This document shows positions 1-13,049 of a DNA stretch of 64,000 nt, one piece after another (the first letter of the stretch is position 1; each line of letters starts with the position of its first letter). The position numbers and the translations under genes are program-made. The notes under the pieces are model-generated. The model was given only the letters and a program-made list of their open reading frames with translations, was not told the origin of the DNA and did not search any database. Origin of the DNA: Aselliscus stoliczkanus (Eukaryota > Chordata > Mammalia > Chiroptera > Hipposideridae); assembly GCA_033961575.1 (NCBI GenBank), contig CM066729.1:33204501-33268500 (forward strand), read 5' to 3'.

Positions 1-7
1 TTGATTT

Positions 8-212
8 GAAAGTATTACTTAAACTACTTCATTTAATTCTCATATCAGCCATGTTAGGGAGGTACTGTTGTTATCATCTTGTTTTCATAGGTAAGAAAAC
101 TGCAGCAAGAAGTTAAATAACTTGCTCATTTTATACTTAGCAAGCAGAAGAGTCAAGATTTGAATATTGATAGCCTCTGAAGTATATTCTAAATCATTTA
201 AGTGACAGAATA
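8..212 (-). repeat. MIR SINE fragment
   Basis: Ancient tRNA-derived SINE of mammals. Read on the minus strand it keeps the MIR order: tRNA-like head, core, and the stretch corresponding to the 'CTCAGTTTCCTCATCTGTAA' segment, seen here as its diverged complement near 88-115. Divergence is high, as expected for MIR. Confidence 0.65.
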
Positions 213-1428
213 TACACAGGCTGACAATTAAGAATTTCCATGTATAGCCTATGTGGCTTACACATGCTATAGATGAAAATTAGGTGTATGTATCCTTATT
301 ATTTAACTGAACAGGAAAAACTATCCAATATGTATTATCTTTAATGTGGTTGCTATCTGCAATTAAAAATTGAGCATAAGTAGAATGGAAGGTCATGTAG
401 ATTTTTATATCAGCAGATTTGCAAATTGAAGCACTGCCTGTAGTGCTGTGTCTCTATGTTGATTTTCAATGGTTCAGCCATCCTCTTTTCTCCTCATATC
501 TAAATATTTCAAAGTTAGCTTGGCAGATGTCCAGTTGTTTAATGGAGTATTTCAATTATGAAAATATGTGGCATTATAGTTGGCTCCTGTTAAGTCTATT
601 GAAATAAAAAAAAATTGGAAGGATTGTAGTGTTCCTATTTACTATAGTGCAGTAACTTTCTAATTAAACCTATTTTAGCTTTGAAAACCATGCCTCGACC
701 TTATTGTATTGAGAAGTTTAGCAAGAAACAAACACAACTTTATAATGTCACCCCTACTGTAGCAATTACGTGTAACATCCAGGAAAAGATGCTCAAATCT
801 TTACAACCTCAATCCTTGCTAGTATCAGGTTTGTAAAGTTTCTAATCCCACCACCCATGGGTAGACTCAGAATTGAAATTACACAATATTAGTTTTGGAA
901 AGTAGATCTCAGATTACTGAATTAAAAATCTTTTATTTGCAGGTAAAGATTTGCTGTATGTCTTTATTAATTTGGAACTATCTGATAATGGTAGAAACAC
1001 GACTTAGAAATTTACATTTCCCATCAAAATGATATAAATAATCATGATTTGGACTTCACACGATATGAAATATTTTCTATTTGAGTCTTAAAACATACAT
1101 ATACATCAATGCCCTCTGTATATTCTAGAGTAAGAATATCTATATAAGAGGTTTTATTTTGCTGTTTCATATGAATTAAATGGCATAAAAATGCTTCTTT
1201 TTTTCCTGTTTTCTGAAGTTTTGAACACTTCCCTATTACTTTTCCACTGAGTTTTCTATTTGTCACAGTAGAATTTTTAAAAGAAGGAATTAATAGACAT
1301 AAGTGGAAAAGAGACAATAACATGAAATATGATAAAACAAGCTCATATTTTTTAGAGAAAAAATAATTAAATTATTACACAATTAAATTTATTTTATAAG
1401 TTTTGGGAATTCTAAGATGAATAAACAG
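213..1428. other. No recognised feature
   Basis: AT-rich single-copy-like sequence. Open frames are at most 93 codons, with no splice context or recognisable protein. I see no repeat I can name. Confidence 0.5.
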
Positions 1429-1543
1429 GGCCGGCCGAGTGGCGCGGTGGTTAAGCGCTGGCTTGGGAAGCCAGAGGCCCCGGTTCGGTCCCAAATATGA
1501 AGGCCAGTGACACTGCCCTCAAAAAAAAAAAATAATAATAATA
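1429..1543 (+). mobile_element. Short tRNA-derived SINE (CYN-like monomer)
   Basis: A tRNA-like head begins GGCCGGCCGAGTGGCGC, followed by a B-box-like GGTTCGGTCCC and the segment GCCAGTGACACTGCCCTC, then an A-rich tail grading into AAT repeats. The body stops where the long SINE copies (for example at 60561) continue, so this is a short subfamily or a head-only form. It is flanked by TAAGATGAATAAA on both sides (about 1413-1425 and 1542-1554), a readable target-site duplication showing L1-type retroposition. It is not a functional tRNA gene: the anticodon arm does not fold into a standard tRNA and a poly(A) tail is present. Confidence 0.85.
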
Positions 1544-2070
1544 AGATGAATAAATAAACACAAGATAATACCCTGTATATGGGAGATATATGTTCTAACT
1601 ATTCAAATTATTACTTTCTTCTCATAATAAGCTAGTTGTCTCCCATTAGCTTTAGGTGGAAATCTCTTCATTCTTTTATGATAGATGTACAGTCTCACCC
1701 TCTATAATCACCGCACAATCCTCCTATAAAAAAAGAGATTATTTCAAGTTTAGACACATGGCCTAAATTGACTAATGTATCTCATGTGTTTTGTTGAGTT
1801 TGTATGGAAAAAATTGCTTTCTCTCCATCGAGGTAATTCCCTTTAGGAATAAGCCTACAGTTCTAGCCATCTTAAATTCTGCCACCACTTAATTTTTTTC
1901 CTCCTTTGAAACTAAAATTCAAAGGCAAAAACCTAATTTAGCAAAATACAGCATTTATTTTGCAATGTATTATGTACATAGAATGCGTAAGATATGAAGA
2001 GAATATGAATGAATAAGTGAAGATATATGCCTCTTTGTGTGTAAAATGGGATTCTGGAAGAGTAGTATTT

Positions 2071-2360
2071 TGTTATGGATTGAATGTTTACGTCTCTCCA
2101 AAATTCTTATATTGAAACCCTAATCCCCAGTATGGAGGTACTTGGAGATGGGGGTTATTTTTTTGGAGACTTGCATATGAAGGCACAAGAAGTTACCATC
2201 TGTAAGTGAGGCAGAGAGCTCCGACCAAAAGCCTGACCATGCTGGCACCCTGATCTTAGACTTCCTGCCTAAAAAGAAAAACTGTTAGAAAATCAATTTC
2301 TGTTGTTTAAGCCACCCAGTCTACAGTAATTTGTCATGTTAGCCTGAGCTGACTAGTATA
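2071..2360 (+). mobile_element. MaLR LTR (MST/MLT1-like), internally deleted
   Basis: Begins TGTTATGGATTGAATGTTTA and ends with the MaLR pattern TTGTTTAAGCCACCCAGTCT...GACTAGTATA. The middle part present in typical family members of roughly 350-430 bp is shortened. This is a solo LTR of a non-autonomous ERVL-MaLR element, with no internal sequence beside it. The subfamily name is from memory of the consensus. Confidence 0.75.
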
Positions 2361-2704
2361 TGTTTCATAAAAAGTTTCATTTCAGTCAAGGAGCCTATGA
2401 TATATTTCAAATCCATTAAGAAGGACTTTTCTGAATTTGTGAGATAAGCTTGATAAAGAATACACTGCAAGTTATCATGTTTTATTTTCAGAGGGTATTT
2501 CAGGTCAATTATGCAAATGAATATAAGGTTATTATCTAATGCAACTATTTCCTGTATTTTAAAAAGTAATCAATATTCCCATATAAAAAGTGCCTTGTTG
2601 CTATTCATCTTCAAGGATTACTTACTCTGCATTTACTCTATTTTAATAATATATGTGATATCTTTAATATATTATATATTCTAGTATATGCATATTTGGA
2701 ATGG

Positions 2705-2757
2705 AGGAAAGGAGAGAGAGGGAGGGAGAGAGGGAGAGAAAGAGAAGAGAGAAGAGA
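2705..2757. repeat. GA-rich low-complexity tract
   Basis: Almost pure purine run of GA and GGGA units, with polypurine strand asymmetry. Confidence 0.9.
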
Positions 2758-2759
2758 TA

Positions 2760-3947
2760 TTTTGGTATTTGTGTTTTAAACACTTCCAGCTTTCTAGTTA
2801 CAAACTGATTGATGAACCAGATATATTCCTTCATTTCCTGTCTTGTCTCCTGTGATCATTCATCTACTTGAAGAAGTTTACTTTACATACTCCTAAAAGA
2901 AATCATGCTTTATGATACCATTTTAACTTCAAACACTCTATTTCTTAGATACATGATATGATTATTAAGGATTTTAATACCTCAAGTAAATTTGCAGTTT
3001 AACATGAGACAATATTAAAAAATTTTCTGAATGGTTCTTACAACCATAGATAGTTAAAATATTATCAGTAGATATGAGGCATTTAGAAGATTTACCTCCA
3101 GTTATAGAGAAAATCATTTGTGGTTTGAACAGATCTGCCTTGCCTAGAAAAACATTATCCAAAAAGAATCTCATTCACATACAGATTTGCCTCTGTGGCC
3201 TCATACCCTGTCAAAATACAATTAATAGAGTTCTAGAACATAAGGTATATCTGACTTTCTCATGGCCAGATCTCTTTTACAAAGTATACCTGACTAATGA
3301 TTCATTAGTATATCATATCTTTAGAAGGTGGTGAATAGAACCTTTTCAAACTAATGTCTTGATGTAAGCTTTGCTAGGTTAGCAAATAAAAATACAGGCT
3401 GCTCAGTTGACATTGTAATGTTAGGGACAGACTAATACTAGAAAAAAATTAACCATTATTTATCTGAAATTTAAATTTAATTGTATACCTGTATTTTATC
3501 CACAGATTTTGAAAAAATATACCTCAGACAAAACATGTTTTAAGTCAAATTTCAAGTAGTTAGTGATTTTTATATTTTGATAGCTTGCATTAGTCCCTAA
3601 GAAAAATTAATCCTGAATTTATCATTGAAGATGATTTATGTTAAATGAATAGACCACTTTTAAAATTTGGAAAAAGTTTTAAAAAGTTTGAGGTATTAAT
3701 TATTAAGATGGGAGCATTTGAGATCTTGCTCCCCCACATGTCATCAATTTGGCTCAAATAAACTCTTATAAAAAATTTTAAAAATACATATATTGAGACA
3801 GAACTACTTGTAAATATGTATATTTGATCTTTACTCTCTTCTGCAATTAATGCCAAAGATTGTGATTCAATTATATCTGATTCAATGACTGTTTTGTCTA
3901 TTTAAATACTATTTTGCTAAAGAAATCTGCAGAGTACAATTTTACAA

Positions 3948-3978
<31 letters not shown>

Positions 3979-4080
3979 TGCTTTTTAAAAAAGTTTGTAC
4001 TTCTGGCAAATAATCTATAATGGTGTTAATGTAAATTATATTTTAAATGCCATCTCAAGCAATTAGAATGTAGGATATCC
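2760..4080. other. No recognised gene; contains a TA microsatellite
   Basis: AT-rich sequence with a (TA)n run at 3954-3979. Small open frames on both strands (up to 86 codons) show no recognisable product. Confidence 0.5.
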
Positions 4081-4084
4081 CCAA

Positions 4085-4542
4085 AGCTCTCTCTGACTTA
4101 TTATAGGCAGTAAATTGTTATGTAATGGCCAATGGATCACATCTCCCTGTGTCTTTGCCATTATATAGCATCTTCCAACAGTGACTCCAGCTTACCCACA
4201 GGACTTGCTTTGGCCAACGCGACAGTATCATTTGTGCATTGAGATCAATCATTTGTTGTTCCGTAACCTCTGTGTGAGGAAGCCTAGGCTGCCTTGGCAA
4301 AGATGGACTCATGGAACATAAAGAAGCAGACCCAGTGACGGTCCCCAAGACCAAAGATCCATCCCCCCGCATATACACCAACCAACAACATCTTTGTGAG
4401 TAACCCAAGCTAGATGTTACCACAGCGCAGCTATGCCCAATCCATATTTCTGACCCACAAAATCACAAGCAAGTTAAACGTTCTTATTTTAATCCACTAA
4501 GGTTTGGGTTAATGACTTATGCAGCAATAGGTGACTGATATA
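4085..4542 (+). mobile_element. MLT1-like MaLR LTR
   Basis: The 3' end carries the MLT1 signature: TTCTTATTTTAATCCACTAAGG followed by TTGGGTTAATGACTTATGCAGCAATAGGTGACTGATATA (both parts within 4470-4542). The 101-codon open frame on the opposite strand at 4118-4423 lies wholly inside this LTR and is not a gene. Confidence 0.7.
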
Positions 4543-5695
4543 CCCTTTGTTGCTTTCAATTATCTTTAAAAATGTGTTATCAGTGCATCACATCAAACTG
4601 ACAAATAACTACCAGATTTTGCTATGGGCCATAGCAATATCTTGATTTAGTATCTGTCTACATGTCTATATGATATAAGAGTGATTTCTGTTGGAATGAG
4701 TTGTTTTAGAGTCCTTTGGCCTCTTTACACTCTCCCTGCAGATACTGCCAGTAGGAGTTTTAATAATGGTGATATTTATGATACTATGCTTTTCTAGTTT
4801 CTAGTCAAAGTAGAGACAAGCCACTTCATTTAGAGTTAGCTGATATAAGAGCTGATAGATGCTCAGAGTGATTAATACCTTAATAATTTAGATTGGAATG
4901 AGTCTTCTATTAATGAAACTTATTGATAGTACTAAGAGCCATAAATTGTTCTACTTTCCAGTAAATGCCTACACCAAATTGTGATGATGTAGCCTGAACA
5001 ATTTTAGAAACATTAAATATTTTCACTTGACTAATGTTGGGTATTTTAGAAATATACATATTTTATTGTTTTAAATAATTTGAGAGGCGAATCATTTAAA
5101 ATTAATGTTTCCTGCCTTCTGAGCAAACTGAAGCAATGGAGCTATCATACACAGATTTACATATTTTTAGGGATTCCTTTTATTTTCTTTAATCCATTCC
5201 CTTTCTTTAAAATTTTCAAAATGTCTTAATTGTATACAATTCATTCATTTGTTCCACTATTTGGTCACTGACCTTGTGTCATAAACTGTGATAATCAGTA
5301 GCAGTGGCATTGGAGAACTTGGATATGAAGGTTATGGATTTTAGATACAAGAAATATATGAATAATTAATATACAAGAAAAGTTCAGAGGACGTGCAACA
5401 GAAATACATTCAAAATTTAATAGAAGGAAATGTCCATAAGTTAAAAATGACTTAAATGTATTGATCAATAATTCTCTCTAGCTTCCAGTAAAAATTAATG
5501 AAAAGTACAATGATTCTCATTATTGTGAAACTTATAAACATAGATGGGGAATAAATAATAGCGTAAAGACCAAACCAGAAAGTAAAGTTTTCTACAAAGG
5601 TATAAAACTTATGCTGGCCTCAAACTTCTTCATAGCAATTCTGCATAGAAACTTGCTTACTCTGCCTTCCAAATAATTGAACAAAATGTATACTG
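4543..5695. other. No recognised feature
   Basis: AT-rich DNA without open frames of note, structural RNA or a repeat I can name. Confidence 0.5.
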
Positions 5696-5699
5696 TTTA

Positions 5700-6560
5700 T
5701 CTCATAAAGGAACATGATTCCAGGCACTGTGTGAAATCAAAAAATGAATAAAACACAAGCCCTGCTTTAGGTGTCTCTCAATATGATGAGAAAGAGACAC
5801 ACATGAGTCACTGGTCAGTGAGAATGTAAGGCAAAGTAAGTCTATAATACAGAGTGGTAAGGAAATACACACGAGAAAATTAATTCCGAATGAGAGGTTT
5901 TGGAAATGATTCACGGAAAAATCAAATATCATCTTCCCGTCCCTCATCTCTGTTGTTACTGGGAGAATTCAAAGAGCATTCCTAGTAGACAGCACAGCTC
6001 AGATGGAAGAACTGAGCCGGAAATTACAAAGCCTAGGAAGACTGATAGATAGGCCCATTTCACTGCAGGGAGTAAAGTAGGGGGAGGTTCTCCCTTTGTG
6101 TCAAGCACACAGAGATGTCGGCATCATTAGGTTTCAGGGAAGCCTCAGGGTTAGCTGAGTTTAAGCCCCTTCATAGGCGAGCAGCCCCTTTGCTTGCCCA
6201 AGTCTGGGCATCCTTACTTCCAGTTTCTTTTCGTACCCTGACATGAAAAAAATGAGATGCACTAAGTAAAATAAAAGCTGGAATCTAATGTTGAATGATA
6301 TGACTGCTGTGATAAACCGTTCACAATTCACTTTGGGAAATAAGGATTAATGGACACATTTTAAACAGAGGTTTGATATAATTGAATAATTACTTAAATA
6401 GATTAATATATAAAAAAGCTGGCAAACAAACTGAAATGGAGAAATGGGTTCACCAGAGAATTATTGGGGAGCAGAATTGCAAAGGGTGTGATGAAAGCCT
6501 TAGTCTGATGGAATGACAATGAAAGATATTTTAGAGGTATCTCAAAGATATACCTTATTT
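5700..6560 (-). mobile_element. L2 LINE, 3' part
   Basis: The plus strand shows the complement of the L2 3' region in order: CCAGGCACTGTGTGAAAT near 5718, AATAAAACACAAGCCCTGC, an AGAGCATTCCTAG block near 5972, the 'TTTAAACAGAGGTTTGATA' block near 6362, and a stretch matching the '...gcagtaatccaggc...' area at about 6470-6500. It is highly diverged with no reading frame, an inactive fossil element. Confidence 0.55.
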
Positions 6561-6699
6561 AGAAAGGTACAGATTGAGTCTACGGAATACTTGGAAATGT
6601 GTGAAAATATGCAATAAAAAAAGAGTAATCATTTTTTACCACTTTAATTTCTTCAAAAACAGCCCTTTGAGATATATTTTTAAATGTATATCCATTTAA

Positions 6700-6703
<4 letters not shown>

Positions 6704-6742
<39 letters not shown>
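6704..6742. repeat. (TA)n microsatellite
   Basis: About 19 uninterrupted TA units. Confidence 0.97.
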
Positions 6743-6745
<3 letters not shown>

Positions 6746-7058
6746 AAAAATATAGTTATTTGCAGAAGGTCCAACAGTACATTAGTTTAGATCCAGGGGA
6801 AGAACCTAAGAACCTATGTCTCCTCACCCTTGTGTATATTTTTAATATCATAGCTTTTTTTCCCCCCTACCATATTTTTGCCCCCCACCATATATCTTAA
6901 GCTATTGCAAAGACAGACAAAATAAAAGACAGCGAAATATTTACTGAATTGTATCAGTATATTTTTAAACCTCACTTACAAATTGGTATAGTTAGTAATA
7001 TCAGAAACTGCCATAAGCTTAAATGGTAGGACCATTCAGCTAAATAAGAACAGCTCAG

Positions 7059-7118
7059 CAAGCGGCCCCGGTTCGGTCCCACATATCAGGGCCAGTGACA
7101 CTGCCCTCAAATAAAAAA
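7059..7118 (+). mobile_element. 5'-truncated tRNA-derived SINE (CYN-like)
   Basis: Only the 3' half of the tRNA head remains: GGCCCCGGTTCGGTCCCACAT, then GGGCCAGTGACACTGCCCTC and an A-rich tail. It is the same short form as the copy at 1429, with the first ~45 bp missing. Confidence 0.75.
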
Positions 7119-7119
7119 T

Positions 7120-8540
7120 TCCAAAATGCCAGTGAAAGTCACACAATTTTAATACATTGGCTCTATAGCTGATAACATCTTTTCAGAAATCATGTCTCTA
7201 CCTTAGTTTTTACAGCATTATTTCACTTACTACCTTATATTGATCTTGGTGACTTCACTTCTATGTCTCTATCACCAAGACCCCTAAATAACATGCTTTT
7301 CCCTTAAACCTAACATCTAAACAATAAAATTTCCTCTCTATATACTGGAGAAGCCAAGCTTAATCTTTAAGGTCCCTGTATATTTCAAAACTTAAGGTTC
7401 TTAGAAATTCTATTAAAGAAGAAAGCTTCCTGCAGAAATAATTTCTTGTAAAGAAAGTACCTGATAATTGTGCAGTGTCTGAAAGTTTTCTGTTAATCAA
7501 AGATAAAACGTGTAACCATATTTTCTAGAGGCTGTTAATTGTCAGAATGCCTTAAATCTTTGTTGTAAAAGTTTGGTAACTTTCAGTTTTGGATAAGTTC
7601 CAGGTTTAGGAACAAAAACTTTGTAAATATTTACAAATAAATTTTCATTCTAGATGAGTGTAGTAAGTCTCAGTTAGCAGCAATTTCCTTAATTAAAATA
7701 AGGCTCAGTAAATTGACCTCTACATGACATTTTTCACTTAAAAAATATCATTGTCTTAGCTAAGGACTGTCATCAAGTTTAATGAAAATATTTAATGTGC
7801 CTATTTTCCTTGATAATTTTTTCCCAAATATGAATCATTTAAATGTAGAAAATCATTTATATCATATGAGCAATTTAGTGTGTAATAAATATAATATAAT
7901 TTTATTTGAAAGAATTTAAAGATAATTGGGTGAAAATGTTGTTTTGTCTACCATAAACTGAAAAATGCAATCTATAGGCTAAGTAGTCTAAGGTTTATCA
8001 GAAAGAAATACCATTTTGTAAGCTATGCAAAAAAAATGTATATGAAGAGCAGTATAAGCATAACCTTAAATATTCATGGTTTCTCCTTTCTCAGATACTT
8101 CTTAAAATACCTGATTAAATTGTTTAGGGCTGAATATTTATATCTGAGATTTAAAAAATCAAAAGAATAAGCTATCACAATAGATTTAACCATATACAAA
8201 AATTAATCAAATATGTATGTATAAGAAATCAGTAAACATAGACTTATGTATTCCACGACTCTGGTATTAGCTTCCATTTTCTTTTGACAGGGAAATCAGT
8301 GAATGTCATTTGCCCCTTGTGAATATATTGGTGTCATAGCCTTGATTTTTATCCAATTAATCTTCTCCAAAGCAATTTTAACTGAAATTTAAATATATTC
8401 TGTACACTTTCCTTGTCCACATAATAAAGTCTAATCTTGTAGTCGAATTTTTGTCCTTTGGCCAAGCCATTTGTATAATTGTGCCTATGACTAGTCACTT
8501 TTTAACTCAAATGGCCTACAATTGGACACTGAGTTTCCTG
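7120..8540. other. No recognised feature
   Basis: AT-rich sequence with no named repeat and no plausible coding frame. Confidence 0.45.
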
Positions 8541-8549
8541 AACTCTCCA

Positions 8550-8760
8550 TGCCTTGTCTGAAATCCATACCACCATTCAGGAAGATCGGTCAATCAGGAA
8601 GATCCATCTGCTTAGGACTGCCCCTTCCCTGTCTGTATCTTTTCTTGGCCTCCATGTAGAGGTTAAATGTCACCTTCTCCAAGAATCTGCCCCTGACTCC
8701 TACTTGCTAAAAATAAAGTATTATTTAAGGGCTTTGTTAACCCTGGGTATGTGCTGCTTA
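8550..8760 (+). mobile_element. L2 LINE 3' fragment
   Basis: Contains the L2 stretch GGTTAAATGTCACCTTCTCC followed by AAGAATCTGCCCCTGACTCC, diverged. A 77-codon frame here is a by-product of the repeat. Confidence 0.45.
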
Positions 8761-8777
8761 TTTGAAATGTCTCATAG

Positions 8778-8978
8778 AATAACCTAGTAGTTAAAAACAT
8801 AGAACTTTGAAATTAACTGAGTTTGGTTGAATATGGACTTCTCTTTTATAGCTGTTTGATTTTGATCAAGTTAATATTCCTGTGCTTTATTTTCTTTCTC
8901 TGTAAAACCTTTATCAAATCATTTTATGCTTAACACAGTGCCTGGTATATTGCAGGTTCTCAGATGAATGCTATCTTT
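8778..8978 (+). repeat. MIR SINE
   Basis: Near full-length MIR order on the plus strand: a tRNA-like head (CCTAGTAGTTAAAAACATAGA), a core, and the 3' end AACACAGTGCCTGGTATATTG followed by an L2-like tail. Confidence 0.75.
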
Positions 8979-9382
8979 AAAATTGTACATTGTATATTCA
9001 TATGTATCCTTATAGAATTGCATATACTAAATTTTAAGCTCCATAAGGCAAAGAAATAACTTGTCTTATTATTTTGTACCCTAACCATTGCCAAGTTTTA
9101 AAGCCTCATAAAGAAAAAGAGAATGTAATATCCTTTGCTATTTGGAATAATATATCCACAATTAGAATATCTATTTATTTTTCAGATATTTTGGCAGCAA
9201 AAGGGAGGATGTTTGGAGGTCATTTGGGACCTTCAAGCATAGATGAAATTTCAGAGGTTGGAAATGTACCTATTGACTCTGAATAGAACACAGTAAATGT
9301 AATGAATAAGGCAATGTATTTCTTTTCCTTTTGAGGAGAAGCTCATGAAAACATGTTCTTTCTATGCCTAGGAAAAAACCAA

Positions 9383-9422
<40 letters not shown>

Positions 9423-10685
9423 ACTCACATACGTGTGTTTTCTTCTCAAGTAGATCATATCAGCTACCACAAAACTGATTTTTGCAATTTATTGATTTTA
9501 ATTAAAGCTTTAACCAAATCTTATAAAATTTTCCAAAATTTCAAATAAACAAAAAGGGCAATTGAATTATTTTTTAAAATATGCCAGAAAAAGAACAAAA
9601 ACCTCTTCTACCATGGTGAAAACTCTTTCTGTAGTTTATGGCTTATACACATCCAGTTACAAAATAGGTACAATTTCAATTGCCTTTCTTTGCCTTTGGT
9701 CTTAACCTAGGACTGAAAAGAATGTAATCTCATTGCTAGAGTTTACTTCAAATGGCTTTGTTGTAATAGGTTTAGAATGGTTTACAATCATCATTTGTTT
9801 CCATGATTACTTATCACTCCACCTAAGCTAACAATTACAGCTCCTTTAACAGCATAATGGAATACTTCACAGTGTACAAGAAACTTGAACTCCCTCTGAA
9901 ATTGAAGTATTAGGAGAAGGCGATAAACATACATGTATTGTTAAATGGCTTTAGTCTAACATTCTTGGTAGCAACCACCCTGTTAAAATAATTCAATGTA
10001 TATAATTTTATTTTCTCTTGTTCTAGATATCTGTAATGAGTTTGAAAAAGAGGATACAGTTATTTCCTTGGCCATACATGTATATATTTAGAGGAAGCAA
10101 TGATCCTAGAACGTCATGTTTGGTCATAGTTCTTTATAGCAGGTATGAAAATATGGCCTAAACTATGTGAGCAGCATTTTAAAATACTCAGGTAGGCCAA
10201 GTAAAAGTCAAATTTTATGTTTAAAGCTAATTTATCATACAATCTCTCCTGTTCCCTCCCTTCTATAATTGTGTTTATGGGGTGCATGTATTTTACAGGT
10301 AGATATTAGAGTTTATTTAAATTATGATGTGGATATCAATAGATTTCAATTGAATGGAAGACCAGAGAACACTGGATCTGATGGCAGTTGTAAATGAAGG
10401 ACACGCCAATGCAAAGATAGGAGGCTTAACGCATAGTTAAAACATTTCTCAGAGATAAGGTGGATTATTTTTAACAAGATTAAGTATTATAGATTGACAT
10501 GAGATTGCAATAATCTGAATTCCCTCAAAGACCACTTATTAGATAGGCTTTTTGTAAGCCTTTTTGTGGACATACACCCTTTACACTGTGGGGGTAGAGA
10601 GCAAGTCTGTTCAAAATGTGCCACCTTGGCATACATATTATATCTAGCTGAAAATAATTGAAGTGTAACAAATTCAAGAAGAGTT
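8979..10685. other. No recognised gene; (CA)n at 9384-9428
   Basis: Mostly unassigned AT-rich DNA. One CA microsatellite of about 16 units (9384-9416) is followed by a degenerate TCACAC extension. No coding evidence. Confidence 0.5.
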
Positions 10686-10689
10686 GTTG

Positions 10690-11130
10690 TTTTGTTGTTT
10701 TGTGTTTTCACCTCCCCCTTACCTGCCTAAAGAAATTCAGATTAAAAAAACCTTCCTCAGGAAGGGAAGCTGAACATTTTCACCTCAGTGTAATCACCTT
10801 AGTACATATGATTCATGTGTGGCAGACAGGGAGGATCCAAGTGAAAACTGGTGTGCTAGATTCCCCTTTTATCTCATTGTTTCTGGGTGACCCTGAAAGA
10901 ACGCTTTGACTAAATGTTTGCTCTTTCTCATCCACCAATGATTCCCTTTCTCCCCTTCCTTAGTCAAAATGACACATAGACCTGATTTTTCTTCACTGCC
11001 ATTTTCATGCTTAGGAGAATTCCTGGTGCACACATATTAAAATTTCATTTTCTCCTATTAATCTCAGTATGTCATTTGAATTATTCAACCAGCCAAAAGA
11101 ATTAAAAGGGTAAGGGGGAAGTTTCCTTGG
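10690..11130 (+). mobile_element. ERVL LTR (MLT2-like), copy A
   Basis: Shares a collinear block series with the LTRs at 12302 and 41188: TTACCTGCCTAAAGAAATTC, GGCAGACAGGGAGGATC, a central region, then CTCCTATTAATCTCAGTATG, ATTATTCAACCAGCCAAAAG and AATTAAAAGGGTAAGGGGG. The 5' end appears truncated. MLT2-like naming is by resemblance to the ERVL LTR 3' end; no internal retroviral sequence is attached. Confidence 0.6.
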
Positions 11131-11806
11131 CCATGACAACATGGAGGCATATGCATGTATTTTATATTTATAGCATTTAAATAAAATTAAATCATTTAGT
11201 TTATAAAACAGGCATCATTGGAAAGATAAATCAATAAATATTAAAGTACCATTTTCTGCCTAGTAACTACTCTGAGAAAGGAATTATGATAGTGAGTGTT
11301 TGGAGATGTGAACATTAACCCTCAACAAGAAATGTTAGCCCTTTTCTAAAAGCTTTCATCAGTTATACTACAAAATGTTCAAACTATGATATGTACCACT
11401 ATGGAAATATAAACAGCTTCTAAAATGTTTAAGAGGTGGTATAAATATCCATTTATTATCACCAAATCTATACCTACTAAATCAGAATTATTTTTCTTCC
11501 TACTGATATGACATTATTTAATAAATGCGACATCCAAAATTATATAATGAAAATAGATTTTACGTTTTATCACAAATTCCATTGTCAATAGATGGCAATA
11601 ATATACTTTGCAGTTGATTTCTTCCTTCTCTTGAGTTATCTTTTCCTGATAAAAATTTCATAATACAGTAAGGTTATTTATATCTGAAAAGCTCTGTATT
11701 TCTACCATTATAATTTTTATGTCAATATAGGCCAGCTATGGGGGAGGTATAGCATGACACTGCTTTATTAATGCTGACACTTTCCTGTGGATTAAAGAAG
11801 TTTTCT

Positions 11807-11807
<1 letters not shown>
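11131..11807. other. No recognised feature
   Basis: AT-rich DNA with nothing I can assign. Confidence 0.45.

Positions 11808-11808
<1 letters not shown>

Positions 11809-11898
<90 letters not shown>
11809..11898. repeat. Compound microsatellite (CT)n-(AT)n
   Basis: About 24 CT units pass directly into about 21 AT units. The 75-codon frame across it encodes only simple Ser-Leu and Tyr-Ile repeats. Confidence 0.97.
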
Positions 11899-11901
<3 letters not shown>

Positions 11902-12300
11902 ATTAGCATTCAGATGTGGTTTCTCCATCAACAAATCTACTTCAAAATATTTGCATGAAATCAAATTTGCTGAGCAGTCAGCTACATATAAAGTATAATT
12001 TACAGACTTGTGTTCGCATTAGTGAAGTTTAGTTATTTAGAGCATAGAATTATCAGCAAGTCTCATCACCAAAGAAAGACAGGCCATGAATTCCACAAGC
12101 ACTGTCACTTTGCTTGTCCTGAGTGGATTTATACCATGTGTATTTCAAATATTTAAAAGTATGTCGATCTTGGAGTCTTATGGATAAAGTTGGTAGCATT
12201 AAGTTTTCAAATTTGCCATTTATAGAATTTAATGAAGTGGTCTTTTTTCCTTATGAAATTTCCAGAGTAAAAGTTTAATCCCTTAATATTTGAAAAAATT
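11899..12300. other. No recognised feature
   Basis: Unassigned sequence between a microsatellite and an LTR. Confidence 0.45.
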
Positions 12301-12301
12301 T

Positions 12302-12858
12302 GAAGCTGAGGGGAAGCAGGGTTTACTACCCTAAAATATGCCTTTTTGGGATATTGATTATTTTAAGCTGGTTATTTTTTAAGAAACAAAAAGTTTAAGA
12401 AGAGCCTTTTACCTTTGCCTTACATGTCTAAAGGAATTCAGGAAGAAAAACCTGCTGAAAGGTAAGTAGCTATCACCTTAGCATAATATGATTTCAGAGT
12501 GGCAGGCAGGGAGGAATCTAGCAAGTTTTAGACACCTCATTGTGTTCCATTGTTTGTAGGTGTCCTGGCAAAAATTTGTTCATTAAATGACTGTTTTTTC
12601 TCATCTATTTGTGATTACCTACTTTCCCTCTGAAGTCCCAGACCACTGCCTCCCTCTTAGTACAGAATGGCATATAAAACTCAACTGCTCTATTTGTCTT
12701 GGTGTGAGAGTGGGTTCCATATTTGTATAGAACCCCATATGTACATACATAAAAAAGTGGTTATTGTTTTGTCTTAATCTGTCTTGTCAATTTGATTATT
12801 GAACCAAGCAGAAGAATTTAGAAGGGCAACAGAAAAAATATTTTTCCTCCCTCACAAG
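12302..12858 (+). mobile_element. ERVL LTR (MLT2-like), copy B
   Basis: The most complete of three related LTRs. The 5' part has ACCCTAAAATATGCCTTTTT; the middle matches copy A at TTACATGTCTAAAGGAATTC and GGCAGGCAGGGAGGAATC; the 3' part has GTCTTAATCTGTCTTGTC, AACCAAGCAGAAGAATTTAG and AAGGGCAACAG. A solo LTR with no open frame. Confidence 0.6.
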
Positions 12859-13049
12859 ACTGACACATAGCTATCTAAATGAAATATATGCAATTTTTGC
12901 AAAGATTTGTATATTAAAACATGTCTAAACCATAATGGCGACTTTGGTAATTATAGTATCTTTTTATAATTATTTTTAATGTAAATTATTGCCTAGGTTG
13001 ACTGTTGTGCTATGTGAAAGTATACAAGAAATGTCCGATAATACCTTAT

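Noticed and set aside
1429..1520. A tRNA gene
   Set aside because: Has tRNA-like promoter boxes but is followed by SINE sequence and a poly(A) tail and is flanked by a target duplication; it is a retroposed SINE.
4118..4423. 101-codon minus frame
   Set aside because: Antisense read-through of an MLT1-like LTR.
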